Shown: positions 8,072-15,820 of the stretch, piece by piece
How the letters are laid out: each line of letters opens with the position of its first letter
Numbering within the stretch: the stretch's first letter is position 1
Origin: Gammaproteobacteria bacterium
Lineage (GTDB): Bacteria > Pseudomonadota > Gammaproteobacteria > Pseudomonadales > Azotimanducaceae
Direction: 5' to 3'
DNA: 64,000 nucleotides
Assembly: GCA_020832085.1 (NCBI GenBank)
Contig: JAFIFJ010000020.1
Span: forward strand, 58,788-122,787
Program-made: the position numbers and the translations under genes
The notes under the pieces: model-generated
Told to the model about the DNA's origin: nothing
Seen by the model: the letters and a program-made list of their open reading frames with translations, nothing else
The model's database searches: none

Positions 8072-8887
8072 TCAGGCCGGGAATTCAGGCGTGAAGCGGA
8101 TGTTGTCCCGGGCCAGGCCGTCGAGGACGACGTCGATGCCGCCGGACTTGATCATCCACTCGAGGCGGTGGTCCCGGTACTCGCGCTTGAATTCGCCGCG
8201 TTCGAGCATGCCGCGGACGGCCTGCATGCCGGCACGGGCTGCCTCGGAGCCCCCCATGGCCATCCTGGCCGCAGCTTCATTGGCGGCCGCGACGCTGGGC
8301 CGGGCATTGGCGCGCTGCTGCCAGGCATGCAGGGCGGTACCCGGTTCCGGCCCGAGTTCGAAGCCGGTCGAGCCGTTGATGTAGGGGATCACCGCCAGGT
8401 CTCCCCAGCCGAAGCGGTCACCATTGAACCATTCGGCATTGCCCAGCCGCGCTGTCAGCCAGGCCTGCCACTGGCGGGTCTGTGCCGATGCGCGCTGCCG
8501 CAGGTGATCGGCCACCTCGCCTTCGCCGCGACCGAAGTGCAGAAGTTCCGCCAGCCCCCAGTTGATGGCCTCGTAGTGGGTGTCCATGACGTCCTCGATC
8601 ATGCGCACCCGCGCGCGCTGTGCCGGTGTTGCCGGCAGCAGGGCCGGTTGCGGCCAGCGGTCCTCGATGTATTCGAGAATGACGGTGGAATCGAAGATGG
8701 CCACGTTGTCGTCGATCAGCGCCGGGACTTCGCCACGGGGGCTGGCGGACTGAAAGCCTGCCGCGAGGTGTCCGCTGCCTAGGGCCTCGGGCAGCGGGGC
8801 GTCGAAGGCCACGCCTTTTTCGGCCAGGGCGATCTTCACTTTCTGGGCATAGGGTGAGAGGGGGTGGTCGTAAACCGTGACGGGCAT
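8072..8887 (-). CDS. glutathione S-transferase family protein
   Basis: A 271-residue protein with an N-terminal thioredoxin-fold domain (MPVTVYDHPLSPYAQKVKIA; ALIDDNVAIFDSTVILEYI with the glutathione gamma-glutamyl site around Asp-Ser) and a C-terminal all-helical domain (GDRFGWGDLAVIPYI). GSTs conjugate glutathione to electrophiles or act as thiol-dependent reductases. The active residue is uncertain: Ser11 or Tyr13 in the SPY segment are candidates. The start at 8885-8887 follows a clear GGAG site. It is longer than average at the C-terminus, with about 40 extra residues. It is divergent from the dehydrogenase at 9000. Confidence 0.85.
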   Translation of the reverse strand: MPVTVYDHPLSPYAQKVKIALAEKGVAFDAPLPEALGSGHLAAGFQSASPRGEVPALIDDNVAIFDSTVILEYIEDRWPQPALLPATPAQRARVRMIEDVMDTHYEAINWGLAELLHFGRGEGEVADHLRQRASAQTRQWQAWLTARLGNAEWFNGDRFGWGDLAVIPYINGSTGFELGPEPGTALHAWQQRANARPSVAAANEAAARMAMGGSEAARAGMQAVRGMLERGEFKREYRDHRLEWMIKSGGIDVVLDGLARDNIRFTPEFPA

Positions 8888-8999
8888 ATCGAACTCCTGC
8901 GGCGAGCGTTCGAGTGTAGCGCGGCGGGATGGCTCGCTGTCCACGTCCGCTGGGCAACGGACAGGGTGGTAGACTGGGATAAAGAGCTGGGAGATCTTC

Positions 9000-10091
9000 A
9001 TGCGCGCAGCCGTTCTTCGCCAGGGTCAGATGGTGGTAGCCGATGTTGCCGAGCCGGAACCCGGGCCGGGGGAGGTGCTGGTGGCCACCCGCGCCTGCGG
9101 CATCTGCGGCTCCGATCTGCACGTGGCGCAGCATGCACAGCACGATGCGGACAGCCCCGAGGGTCTGTTCGGGCTGGATTTTTCCCGGGATGTGGTGATG
9201 GGACACGAGTTCGCAGCAGAGATCCTCGATCACGGACCGGGCACCACAAGGCGGTTCCCGGCCGGCACCCGGGTGTGCTCCGTGCCCTGGACCCAGCACG
9301 TCGGCCGGCGTGAAAACATCGGCTACTCCCACGTCCTGCCCGGCGGTTACGGTGAGCGCATGGTGCTGTCGGAGGAGCTGCTGCTGCCGGTGCCCAACGG
9401 TTTATCCGCCCATCACGCAGCACTCACGGAGCCCATGGCCGTGGGTGTGCATGCGGTGGCCATGGCGCGTCTCACCCCCGATGACGTGGCCCTGGTGATC
9501 GGCTGCGGGCCGGTAGGACTGGCAGTCATCGCCGCATTGCGACTGGCAGGCGTACGGCCCATCGTTGCCGCCGACTATTCACCGGCACGGCGTCGGCTGG
9601 CCGAGGAGCTCGGGGCCGACGCGGTCATCGATCCGGCCGAGCGTTCGCCCTACAGCAGCTGGCAGGAGCTGGCTGCCGTCACCGCCGGCGGTGAGCAGGT
9701 GCCCGTCAATCCGCTCTCGGGTGAACGGGAACTGCGCCCTGGCGTGTTCTTCGAGTGTGTCGGTATTCCCGGCGTGCTCGACCAGATGATGGCCGGTGCG
9801 CGCCACGGTTGCCGCGTGGTGGTGGTGGGCGTGTGCATGCAGGCCGATACGATCCGCCCCATGCTCGGCATCACCCGCGAACTCAGCCTGCAGTTCGTCC
9901 TCGCCTACAGCGTGGAGGAATTCACGCGCACGCTGCGCCACATCGCCGAAGGGGAGCTGCCGGTGGCGCCTCTCATCAGCGCGGCGGTGGACATTGCCGA
10001 CGTGCCCCAAGCCTTTGCGGCCCTTGCGCAACCCGCAGGCCATTGTAAGGTTCTCGTCGAACCCGGCGGGCCCACAGGAGTATTCGCTTGA
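9000..10091 (+). CDS. alcohol dehydrogenase-like MDR protein, probably zinc-dependent
   Basis: A 363-residue medium-chain dehydrogenase. Catalytic-zinc ligands are visible as Cys near residue 37 in ACGICGSDLH and the GHEFAAEI histidine-glutamate near 72. The NAD(P) site is VIGCGPVGLAVIAAL near 162-176. The four-cysteine structural zinc lobe of classical alcohol dehydrogenases is absent: the expected segment instead reads SVPWTQHVGRRENIGYSH. The substrate is not deducible. Its stop codon overlaps the TTG start of oxyR (TTGA), so the two are translationally coupled. Confidence 0.85.
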   Translation: MRAAVLRQGQMVVADVAEPEPGPGEVLVATRACGICGSDLHVAQHAQHDADSPEGLFGLDFSRDVVMGHEFAAEILDHGPGTTRRFPAGTRVCSVPWTQHVGRRENIGYSHVLPGGYGERMVLSEELLLPVPNGLSAHHAALTEPMAVGVHAVAMARLTPDDVALVIGCGPVGLAVIAALRLAGVRPIVAADYSPARRRLAEELGADAVIDPAERSPYSSWQELAAVTAGGEQVPVNPLSGERELRPGVFFECVGIPGVLDQMMAGARHGCRVVVVGVCMQADTIRPMLGITRELSLQFVLAYSVEEFTRTLRHIAEGELPVAPLISAAVDIADVPQAFAALAQPAGHCKVLVEPGGPTGVFA

Positions 10092-10996
10092 ACCTGCGTG
10101 ATCTGAAGTATCTGGTGGCCGTGGCGGAGCTGCGCCATTTCGGGCGTGCTGCCGAATCCTGTCACGTCTCCCAACCGACGCTGTCCACCCAGTTGCGCAA
10201 GCTCGAGGAATTCCTCGGCGTCACCCTCATCGAGCGCAACAACCGGCAGGTGCTGCTCACGCCCATTGGCGAGAAGGTGGTGGCCCAGGCCCGGCTGGTG
10301 CTGCGCGACAGTGATCAGCTGGTGAAGCTGGCGCGGGAGGCACGGGATCCCTTCGGTGGCGAGTTCCGGCTCGGGATCATCCCCACGGTGGCTCCCTATC
10401 TGTTGCCGAAGATTCTGCCGCCGATCCGCGAGGCTTTGCCGGAGTTGCAGATTCAGCTGGTGGAGGCCCAGACGGCGGTGGTGTCCGAGTCGCTTCGGGA
10501 AGGACGCCTGGATGCGGTGATCCTGGCGCTGCCGCTGGACGAGGACAACGTCCGCTCAGAGCTTCTGTATGCCGAACCGTTCTATCTGGCCGTTTCGCCG
10601 CAGCATGAGCTCTGCGGCCTGAATTCGGTGCGCTCGGTGGATCTCGCGTCGGCGGAGGTGCTGTTGCTGGAGGACGGCCACTGCCTGCGCGATCAGGCCC
10701 TGGAAGTCTGCAAGCAGGCCCATGCCGTGGAGAACACCAACTTCTCGGCCACCAGCATCGAAACCTTGCGTCACATGGTCTCGGCCAATGTGGGGATCAC
10801 CCTGATGCCAGAGCTGGCCATGGACGAGTCCGACAGGACGATCCGCTACATTCCCTTCGAGCCGGAAGCACCCCATCGGCTGATCGGTCTGGTGTGGAGA
10901 AACACCAGCACCCGGGAGGCGCTGCTGGAGAGCCTCGCGTCCATCATCCGCGAGGCGGTGACCACTTCTCTGCCGCGGGTGAAGCCGGCGGCGTGA
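10088..10996 (+). CDS. oxyR: hydrogen peroxide-sensing LysR-type regulator OxyR
   Basis: A 302-residue LysR regulator with an N-terminal HTH (MNLRDLKYLVAVAELRHFGR, SQPTLSTQLRKLEE) and a substrate-like regulatory domain. The redox cysteines fall at Cys199 and Cys208 in the segment LEDGHCLRDQALEVC, the same positions as in E. coli OxyR, so disulfide sensing of peroxide is expected. The start is TTG at 10088, overlapping the dehydrogenase stop by 4 bp, with CAGGAG just upstream. Expression therefore depends at least partly on the dehydrogenase promoter. A good match to the OxyR motif lies upstream of the convergent rubrerythrin operon, its likely target. Confidence 0.94.
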   Translation: MNLRDLKYLVAVAELRHFGRAAESCHVSQPTLSTQLRKLEEFLGVTLIERNNRQVLLTPIGEKVVAQARLVLRDSDQLVKLAREARDPFGGEFRLGIIPTVAPYLLPKILPPIREALPELQIQLVEAQTAVVSESLREGRLDAVILALPLDEDNVRSELLYAEPFYLAVSPQHELCGLNSVRSVDLASAEVLLLEDGHCLRDQALEVCKQAHAVENTNFSATSIETLRHMVSANVGITLMPELAMDESDRTIRYIPFEPEAPHRLIGLVWRNTSTREALLESLASIIREAVTTSLPRVKPAA

Positions 10997-11014
10997 ACGG
11001 ATAGCTTTACGGCC

Positions 11015-11611
11015 CTACTGGGGCAGTTCGAGATCCGCGGTGAGGGAGTCGCGGCTTGCCGTGGCGAGGCGCACTTCGCTGGTGAGCTTGGGGTGATCGA
11101 CGCCGGCATAGATGGCCGCGCCGTCCTTGCAGGCGCGCACCATGGCCGTGTCGAGTTCGAAGCGCAGGAAGTGCACGGAGGACGTCTTCTCGTCACTCTC
11201 CCGTTCGAGGTCCTCGTCGGCGATGGCGTAGACCCGATCATGCTCGCCCACCCTCACGTAGACGCGGTCTTCGATGCCGATGAGTTCCGCCAGCCGTACC
11301 CGTCGCTCGGCCACGTCGGCGTACTCCAGCATGAAGGTGGCCTTCCAGTTCTGGCCATCGGGAATCAGCGGGTTGTAGGACTCGAGTTCTTCCTCGATCC
11401 CCTCGGCTTCGAAGATGCGCTCGGCGCGCAGCATTTCCTGCACCTGATAGTGCATGGTCAGGAAATCCTCGAAGTAGAGGTTGGCGCTCTTCGCCTCGTC
11501 CAGGGAGATGCGGCGTGGCTTCTTGTGCGCGATCACCTTGCGACGGAAGTCGTCGCGGATCTGCGCATAGTGTTCGAGGCTGTGGAGACTTTCGCGATCG
11601 AGTTTCTGCAT
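11015..11611 (-). CDS. DUF3501 family protein
   Basis: A 198-residue soluble protein of the DUF3501 family, recognised from the N-terminal segment (LDRESLHSLEHYAQIRDDFR) and central LYFEDFLTMHYQVQEMLRAE. No catalytic motif is visible. In other proteobacteria this family sits next to a CCG-type iron-sulfur protein and rubrerythrin, exactly as here; a role in peroxide or redox stress is inferred only from that association. It is the last gene of a three-gene minus-strand operon and starts 34 bp after the iron-sulfur gene ends. Confidence 0.85.
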   Translation of the reverse strand: MQKLDRESLHSLEHYAQIRDDFRRKVIAHKKPRRISLDEAKSANLYFEDFLTMHYQVQEMLRAERIFEAEGIEEELESYNPLIPDGQNWKATFMLEYADVAERRVRLAELIGIEDRVYVRVGEHDRVYAIADEDLERESDEKTSSVHFLRFELDTAMVRACKDGAAIYAGVDHPKLTSEVRLATASRDSLTADLELPQ

Positions 11612-11645
11612 GGGAGACCTCTTCTGCTGCTGACGAGCCCGATGT

Positions 11646-12980
11646 TCAGATGCCGTAGGCGACCCGGAGCATGGTCACCGGGTGCTCGGCTCGCTGTTCG
11701 CCTTCGAGGCCGTGCTCGATCATGCGCCCTGCCATGGGGCAGTCGCTGCCGTAGTGTTCGGCACCGACCTGCTTGACCCGGTTGACCACCGGCCGCGCAA
11801 TCTTCACGGCGTGGTCGTGGGTTTCGCTCTTGATGGCGTAGGTGCCGTCGTGGCCGGAGCAGCGTTCGATCAGCGTGATCTCGGTATCCGGAATCAGGCT
11901 CAGGATTTCGCGGGTTTTCTGCCCGATGTTCTGCACCCGCTGGTGACAGGCGGCGTGGTAGGCCACCTTGCCCAGGGGCTTGGTGAAGTTGGTGTTGAAC
12001 AGTTTTTCCTTGTTGCGCAGGGCGAAGTATTCGAAGGGATCGAAAATGTGCTTCGCCACTTTCAGCACGTCCGGCTCGTCCGGGAACATCAGCGGCAGCT
12101 CCTGCTTGAACATGAGCACGCAGGAGGGGATGGGCGCCATGATGTCCCAGCCTTCCTCGATGGCGGCGAGCAGGACCGGAATGTTGGCGTCCTTCAGGCG
12201 CTTGACCGCTTCGAGGTCGCCGAGCTCGAACTTGGGCATGCCGCAGCAGCGCTCGCCCGTCAGCACCTTCATGGCGATGCCGTTGTGGTTGAGGACGGCA
12301 GCGAGGTCCTCGCCGAGCTCAGGCTCGTTCCAGTTGCCGTAGCAGGTGGTGTAGAGGGCGACCTTCCCTGTGGTCCGGGCCGTCGGCTTGGCCTCCAGTC
12401 CGGCGCCGGCGACGTCGCGCTGCCGCTTCTTGTAGGTCTTGGAATGGAATTTGGGCAGCGGCGCATCGGGGTGGATGCCCACCGCGGCGTTCAGGGCCTT
12501 GCGCAGAAAGCCGACGCTGTTGGCGGCATTGGCCGTCTGGGCGATGCCCGGGGTGCCGACGAAGCCGAAGACGCCATCGGTGCTGGTGATGATGCGGTCA
12601 CGCCACTTCGACTGGCCCTTTTTGAACCCGACGGCCTTGGCCCGCAGCATCAGGTGCGGGAAGTCCACGGCGAATTCGTGGGGCGGCAGATAGGGGCACT
12701 TGGTTTCGGCGCAGAGGTCGCACATGAAGCATTGTTCGGCCACTTTGGGGAAGTCGGCCTTGTCGACGCCGTCGAGCTCCATGGTGGGAGATTCGTCCAC
12801 CAGGTCGAACAGCACCGGAAATGACTGGCACAGGCTGACGCAGCGGCGGCAGGTGTGGCAGATGTCGAAGACCCGCTCGAGTTCGGCGTCGAGGGCGTCG
12901 GGATCCCAGAACTCGGCCTCTTTCCACGGGATCGGCTCGCGCTGCGGGCGTTCGAGATTACCTTCGCGATACTCGGACAC
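11646..12980 (-). CDS. two-cluster, two-CCG iron-sulfur oxidoreductase (GlpC/HdrD-like)
   Basis: A 444-residue protein with two N-terminal ferredoxin-type cysteine sets, [11 protein letters not shown] and [12 protein letters not shown], followed by two CCG domains. The first CCG motif is intact ([11 protein letters not shown]). The second reads [11 protein letters not shown], the CSG variant also found in GlpC-type subunits. Such proteins pass electrons to a partner or reduce disulfides. GTG at 12978-12980 is chosen because GAGGA precedes it on the minus strand; a longer reading is open upstream but has no good ribosome site. It sits between rubrerythrin and DUF3501, so a role in supplying electrons to rubrerythrin is plausible. 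Confidence 0.88.
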   Translation of the reverse strand: MSEYREGNLERPQREPIPWKEAEFWDPDALDAELERVFDICHTCRRCVSLCQSFPVLFDLVDESPTMELDGVDKADFPKVAEQCFMCDLCAETKCPYLPPHEFAVDFPHLMLRAKAVGFKKGQSKWRDRIITSTDGVFGFVGTPGIAQTANAANSVGFLRKALNAAVGIHPDAPLPKFHSKTYKKRQRDVAGAGLEAKPTARTTGKVALYTTCYGNWNEPELGEDLAAVLNHNGIAMKVLTGERCCGMPKFELGDLEAVKRLKDANIPVLLAAIEEGWDIMAPIPSCVLMFKQELPLMFPDEPDVLKVAKHIFDPFEYFALRNKEKLFNTNFTKPLGKVAYHAACHQRVQNIGQKTREILSLIPDTEITLIERCSGHDGTYAIKSETHDHAVKIARPVVNRVKQVGAEHYGSDCPMAGRMIEHGLEGEQRAEHPVTMLRVAYGI

Positions 12981-13026
12981 GCGGTCATCCTCTTGTTGTT
13001 GTCTCGTTGCTGTCCACGGGGAGTGG

Positions 13027-13071
13027 TCAGGGCCGGTGGGGCCTGAGCAGAGAGGGGGCTCGAAAGCCCCC
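13027..13071 (-). other. hairpins in the rubrerythrin to iron-sulfur gene spacer
   Basis: The 123-bp intra-operon spacer has a perfect 7-bp stem with a 4-nt loop at 13054-13071 (GGGGGCT/AGCCCCC). Beside it is a shorter inverted repeat flanking 13027-13047 (TCAGG/CCTGA). There is no U-tract, so this is more likely an mRNA-stability or partial attenuation element that makes rubrerythrin more abundant than the downstream genes than a full terminator. Confidence 0.5.
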
Positions 13072-13103
13072 CCATCCATTGCGATCCAGGAGCAGGTCCG
13101 GGA

Positions 13104-13520
13104 TCAGCCCATGGCGTCCAGGGCTTTCTGGAAGCGGTTGGCGTGGGAGCGCTCGGCCTTGGCCAGGGTCTCGAACCAATCCGCGATTTCGTCGAAGCCC
13201 TCGTCGCGGGCCGTCTTCGCCATACCCGGGTACATGTCGGTGTACTCGTGGGTCTCGCCGGCGACGGCAGCCTTGAGGTTGTCGCGAGTGGTACCGATGG
13301 GCAGTCCGGTGGCCGGATCACCTACGGCTTCCATGTACTCGAGATGGCCGTGTGCATGGCCGGTCTCACCTTCGGCGGTGGAGCGGAACACGGAAGCGAC
13401 GTCATTCTCGCCTTCGACGTCCGCCTTGGCCGCGAAGTACAGGTAGCGACGGTTGGCCTGGGATTCGCCAGCGAAGGCTTCCTTCAGGTTGTCCAGGGTC
13501 TTGCTGTCTTTGAGCTCCAT
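13104..13520 (-). CDS. rubrerythrin family protein, diiron domain only
   Basis: A 138-residue ferritin-like protein that reduces hydrogen peroxide. Diiron ligands are visible in [10 protein letters not shown] near residue 19, [11 protein letters not shown] near 50-58, [11 protein letters not shown] and [11 protein letters not shown] near the C-terminus. It lacks the C-terminal rubredoxin domain of classical rubrerythrin, so it needs an outside electron donor, perhaps the neighbouring iron-sulfur protein. The ATG at 13518-13520 gives the standard N-terminus [19 protein letters not shown]. It is the first gene of its operon, with an OxyR-like site and Fur box upstream. Confidence 0.93.
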   Translation of the reverse strand: MELKDSKTLDNLKEAFAGESQANRRYLYFAAKADVEGENDVASVFRSTAEGETGHAHGHLEYMEAVGDPATGLPIGTTRDNLKAAVAGETHEYTDMYPGMAKTARDEGFDEIADWFETLAKAERSHANRFQKALDAMG

Positions 13521-13575
13521 GATGTGTGTCCTTGTCCGGTTACCGGTTCCTCCGCCCGGAGGGGCGGGAGCGGTG

Positions 13576-13581
13576 AGTATA
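13576..13581 (-). promoter_or_regulatory. -10 box of the rubrerythrin operon promoter
   Basis: On the minus strand these bases read TATACT, a near-consensus -10 box about 55 bp upstream of the rubrerythrin ATG. The -35 region around 13599-13604 (ATGGCG) is poor, as expected for an activator-dependent promoter, and it directly adjoins the OxyR-like motif. Confidence 0.6.
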
Positions 13582-13603
13582 CGAAAGCCCGGGGCGGGCG
13601 CCA

Positions 13604-13640
13604 TTCGAAAGTCCCGATCACAGTCATAGGCAATGGCTAT
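13604..13640. promoter_or_regulatory. OxyR-like operator upstream of rubrerythrin
   Basis: The OxyR recognition motif is four tetranucleotides ATAG, CTAT, ATAG, CTAT spaced by 7 bp. Here on the plus strand they read TTCG (13604), CGAT (13615), ATAG (13626) and CTAT (13637), each separated by exactly 7 bp: 13 of 16 positions match and two tetrads are perfect. The near edge abuts the -35 region of the TATACT promoter, the usual arrangement for OxyR activation. oxyR itself lies 2.5 kb away. Confidence 0.68.
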
Positions 13641-13719
13641 CGCGAAAACGGCGATGCAGGGGGTGATGCCTGGCCAGGCCCCGCCTACCTTGGGGGTGAC
13701 GGCCGTTGCCATAGCTTTT

Positions 13720-13738
13720 ATTAATGATAATCGTTCTC
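13720..13738. promoter_or_regulatory. candidate Fur box
   Basis: The 19-bp window matches the Fur consensus GATAATGATAATCATTATC at 15 of 19 positions, including the run TAATGATAATC. This AT-rich patch stands out from the GC-rich surroundings. It lies about 100 bp upstream of the AsmA-like start and 200 bp upstream of the rubrerythrin start, so either gene could be the target. Confidence 0.6.
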
Positions 13739-13835
13739 AGTTGGGTGGTATTCCGTGACGGGTTCTGCGGCGCGCAGGGGAGGGTCGCGTTAAGATTGGC
13801 GGCGTTCAGCCACTCTGCATGTGAGGCGGTTCCAA

Positions 13836-15800
13836 ATGCTGCGCAATGTCCTCCTCGCGTTGCTGGCGCTCGCTGTCGCGGCCGTTCTGGCCTTGGGGTC
13901 AGCGTCACTGCTGATCGACCCGAATGACTACCGTGAGACCGTCAGCGAGCGGCTCACCGCTGCCCTGGGCCGCGAGGTGGCCATCGAGGGCGACGTTGCG
14001 CTGGGCTTCGGGTGGCCGGTCGAGCTTCGGGTCGGCGGGGTCAGGGTGGCCAATGCGGCCTGGGGCAGTGCCCGGGACATGCTCGGCATCGAAGCGGTGG
14101 CCGTGCAGGTGGCGCTGTGGCCGCTGATCAGGCGAGAAGTGCGGATTCGCCGCTTGACCGCCGATGGCATGGTGGCCCTCTTGGAGCGGGATGCGCAGGG
14201 GCGGACGAACTGGACCTTCGAAACGGGCCGTCCGACAACAACTGAGCCCGAGCGAGGCCCGCGCTCCCAACGGCGGCTGCCTGAAGTCAGGGAGGTGCAG
14301 GTCCGCCGGCTGGAGTTCCGCTGGCGCGACGAGCTCGGTGGGGTGGACGAGTCGTTCCGTCTGCACCATCTCGAGCTGCATCCAGGCGAGGCCCTGGGGA
14401 CCCACGGGGTGGCGTTCGAGCTGGACTACCGCGGCGCGCCCCTGACCGGGTCTGGCCGGGTGGGTTCGCTGCAGGCTCTGGTGGGGGACGGTGAAGCCTG
14501 GCCCATCGATCTGGATGTGCACTGGGGCGGGGCCTCCCTTCAGGCCCGTGGTCATCTGCTGCTGCCGGAATTCGACGCCGTCGATCTGCAACTGGCAGGC
14601 GAGGCGGCAGATCTGGGGGCCCTCGGTGTCCGCTTCGAGCTGGACCTGCCGAGGCTGCCCATGACCTTCGCGGCTCATCTGCAGGGCGGCGCCACGCAGC
14701 TCCGCGCCGACGGCCTGCAGCTGACCCTGGGCGGCAGCGACCTGACTGGCAACCTGCACGTGGAACCTTCGGAAAACCGTGCAGAGCTGCGCCTGCGCTC
14801 CCGGAACCTGGATCTGGACGCCTGGCGGCAGCCGGCGGCGAGCAGCGCCCAGGCCTCGCCGCTGTTCAGCACATCGCCCTGGCCGCAGCCCCTGCTGCCG
14901 GCCTTCGACGCGCCGTTTTCCCTCGAGGTCGAAAGCCTGATCTTAGGTGGCTTCGCCCTCAGCGCTGTCGAATTCGAGGGGAAGCTGAAGGCGGATCGAA
15001 CCCTGGTGGCCAGCCTGGCTGCCGGGCTCGCCGACGGCCGGCTCTCCGGCACGGCGGAGCTGTCTGAAGGGGAAGAGGGGCTGGCCCTGCTGACCGAAAC
15101 CACGCTGACGGACGGCAGCCTTGGGCAGCTGCTGCAGCAGGCACGGCTTGCCCGGGACGTGGACGTCAGCGTGGATGCCGTGCTGCTTGCCCGGGCTGTC
15201 GGTCGGTCACCGTCAGGTCTGGCCCGCAGCCTCGACGGCCACCTGAGCCTGCTGGGTGGGCAGGGCCGCATTCACCATCGGGCGGTGGGGGCGCTGTCGT
15301 CGGATCTGCTGGGCAGCCTGATGCCGTTTCTCGAACAGCGGGACAGTGCCGCCCTGAACTGTCTTGCCGGGCGCTTCGACTTCAAAGGCGGCGTTGCTGA
15401 CGACGCCATGGTCCTGTTCGATACCGAAACCCTGACGTTGGCGGGCAAGGGCCGGGTGGATCTCGGCGCGGAGCGCATTGCCATGGTCCTGACGCCACGG
15501 CCGAAGCGGGCCGGGCTGATGAACCTGGCGATGCCGGTGGAGGTGACGGGGCCGCTGGCCAATCCTGAGTTCAGACTGGAAAGCACGGGGCTGGCGCGGC
15601 GCTCGGCCGGGGTGGCCCTGGCGGTGGTTAACCCGCTGGTGCTGCTGGTGCCGGTGGTCACCACCACCTTTGGCGGCGCCGACAATCCCTGTCTCGCCGC
15701 CGTGGAGGAGGCGCGGACGGGTCAGCGCGCCAAGGAACCGGAGTCCCGCATCGAAGGCTTCATGCGCGGCCTGCGCCGGGTCATCGGCGGCGACGGCTGA
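13836..15800 (+). CDS. AsmA-family protein
   Basis: A 654-residue membrane-anchored periplasmic protein. The N-terminal helix (VLLALLALAVAAVLALGSASLL) is followed by the AsmA N-terminal pattern LIDPNDYRETVSERLTAALGREVAIEGDV. The long middle is beta-rich repeats, and the C-terminal part (LDGHLSLLGGQGRIH, GRVDLGAERIAMVLTPR) matches the AsmA_2 pattern. AsmA-like proteins belong to the bridge-type lipid-transport superfamily that links inner and outer membrane. Start: ATG at 13836 is preceded by GAGG at 9 bp; a GTG at 13821 is also in frame. A Fur box lies upstream. Confidence 0.85.
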   Translation: MLRNVLLALLALAVAAVLALGSASLLIDPNDYRETVSERLTAALGREVAIEGDVALGFGWPVELRVGGVRVANAAWGSARDMLGIEAVAVQVALWPLIRREVRIRRLTADGMVALLERDAQGRTNWTFETGRPTTTEPERGPRSQRRLPEVREVQVRRLEFRWRDELGGVDESFRLHHLELHPGEALGTHGVAFELDYRGAPLTGSGRVGSLQALVGDGEAWPIDLDVHWGGASLQARGHLLLPEFDAVDLQLAGEAADLGALGVRFELDLPRLPMTFAAHLQGGATQLRADGLQLTLGGSDLTGNLHVEPSENRAELRLRSRNLDLDAWRQPAASSAQASPLFSTSPWPQPLLPAFDAPFSLEVESLILGGFALSAVEFEGKLKADRTLVASLAAGLADGRLSGTAELSEGEEGLALLTETTLTDGSLGQLLQQARLARDVDVSVDAVLLARAVGRSPSGLARSLDGHLSLLGGQGRIHHRAVGALSSDLLGSLMPFLEQRDSAALNCLAGRFDFKGGVADDAMVLFDTETLTLAGKGRVDLGAERIAMVLTPRPKRAGLMNLAMPVEVTGPLANPEFRLESTGLARRSAGVALAVVNPLVLLVPVVTTTFGGADNPCLAAVEEARTGQRAKEPESRIEGFMRGLRRVIGGDG

Positions 15801-15803
15801 GGA

Positions 15804-15818
15804 GCAGACGGCGTCTGC
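15804..15818. terminator. short hairpin between convergent genes
   Basis: GCAGAC/GTCTGC forms a 6-bp stem with a 3-nt loop in the 20-bp gap between the AsmA-like gene and the convergent M24 peptidase gene. There is no U-tract, so termination strength is doubtful. Confidence 0.4.
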
Positions 15819-15820
15819 CC

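Noticed and set aside
13521..13712. An N-terminally extended rubrerythrin reading back to 13712.
   Set aside because: The extension covers the promoter, OxyR-like site and ribosome-site region and has no homologous pattern; the internal ATG gives the standard N-terminus.
13724..13927. A 67-codon plus-strand frame starting at the Fur box.
   Set aside because: It overlaps the AsmA-like start in another frame and carries no protein pattern; the sequence is better explained as regulatory.
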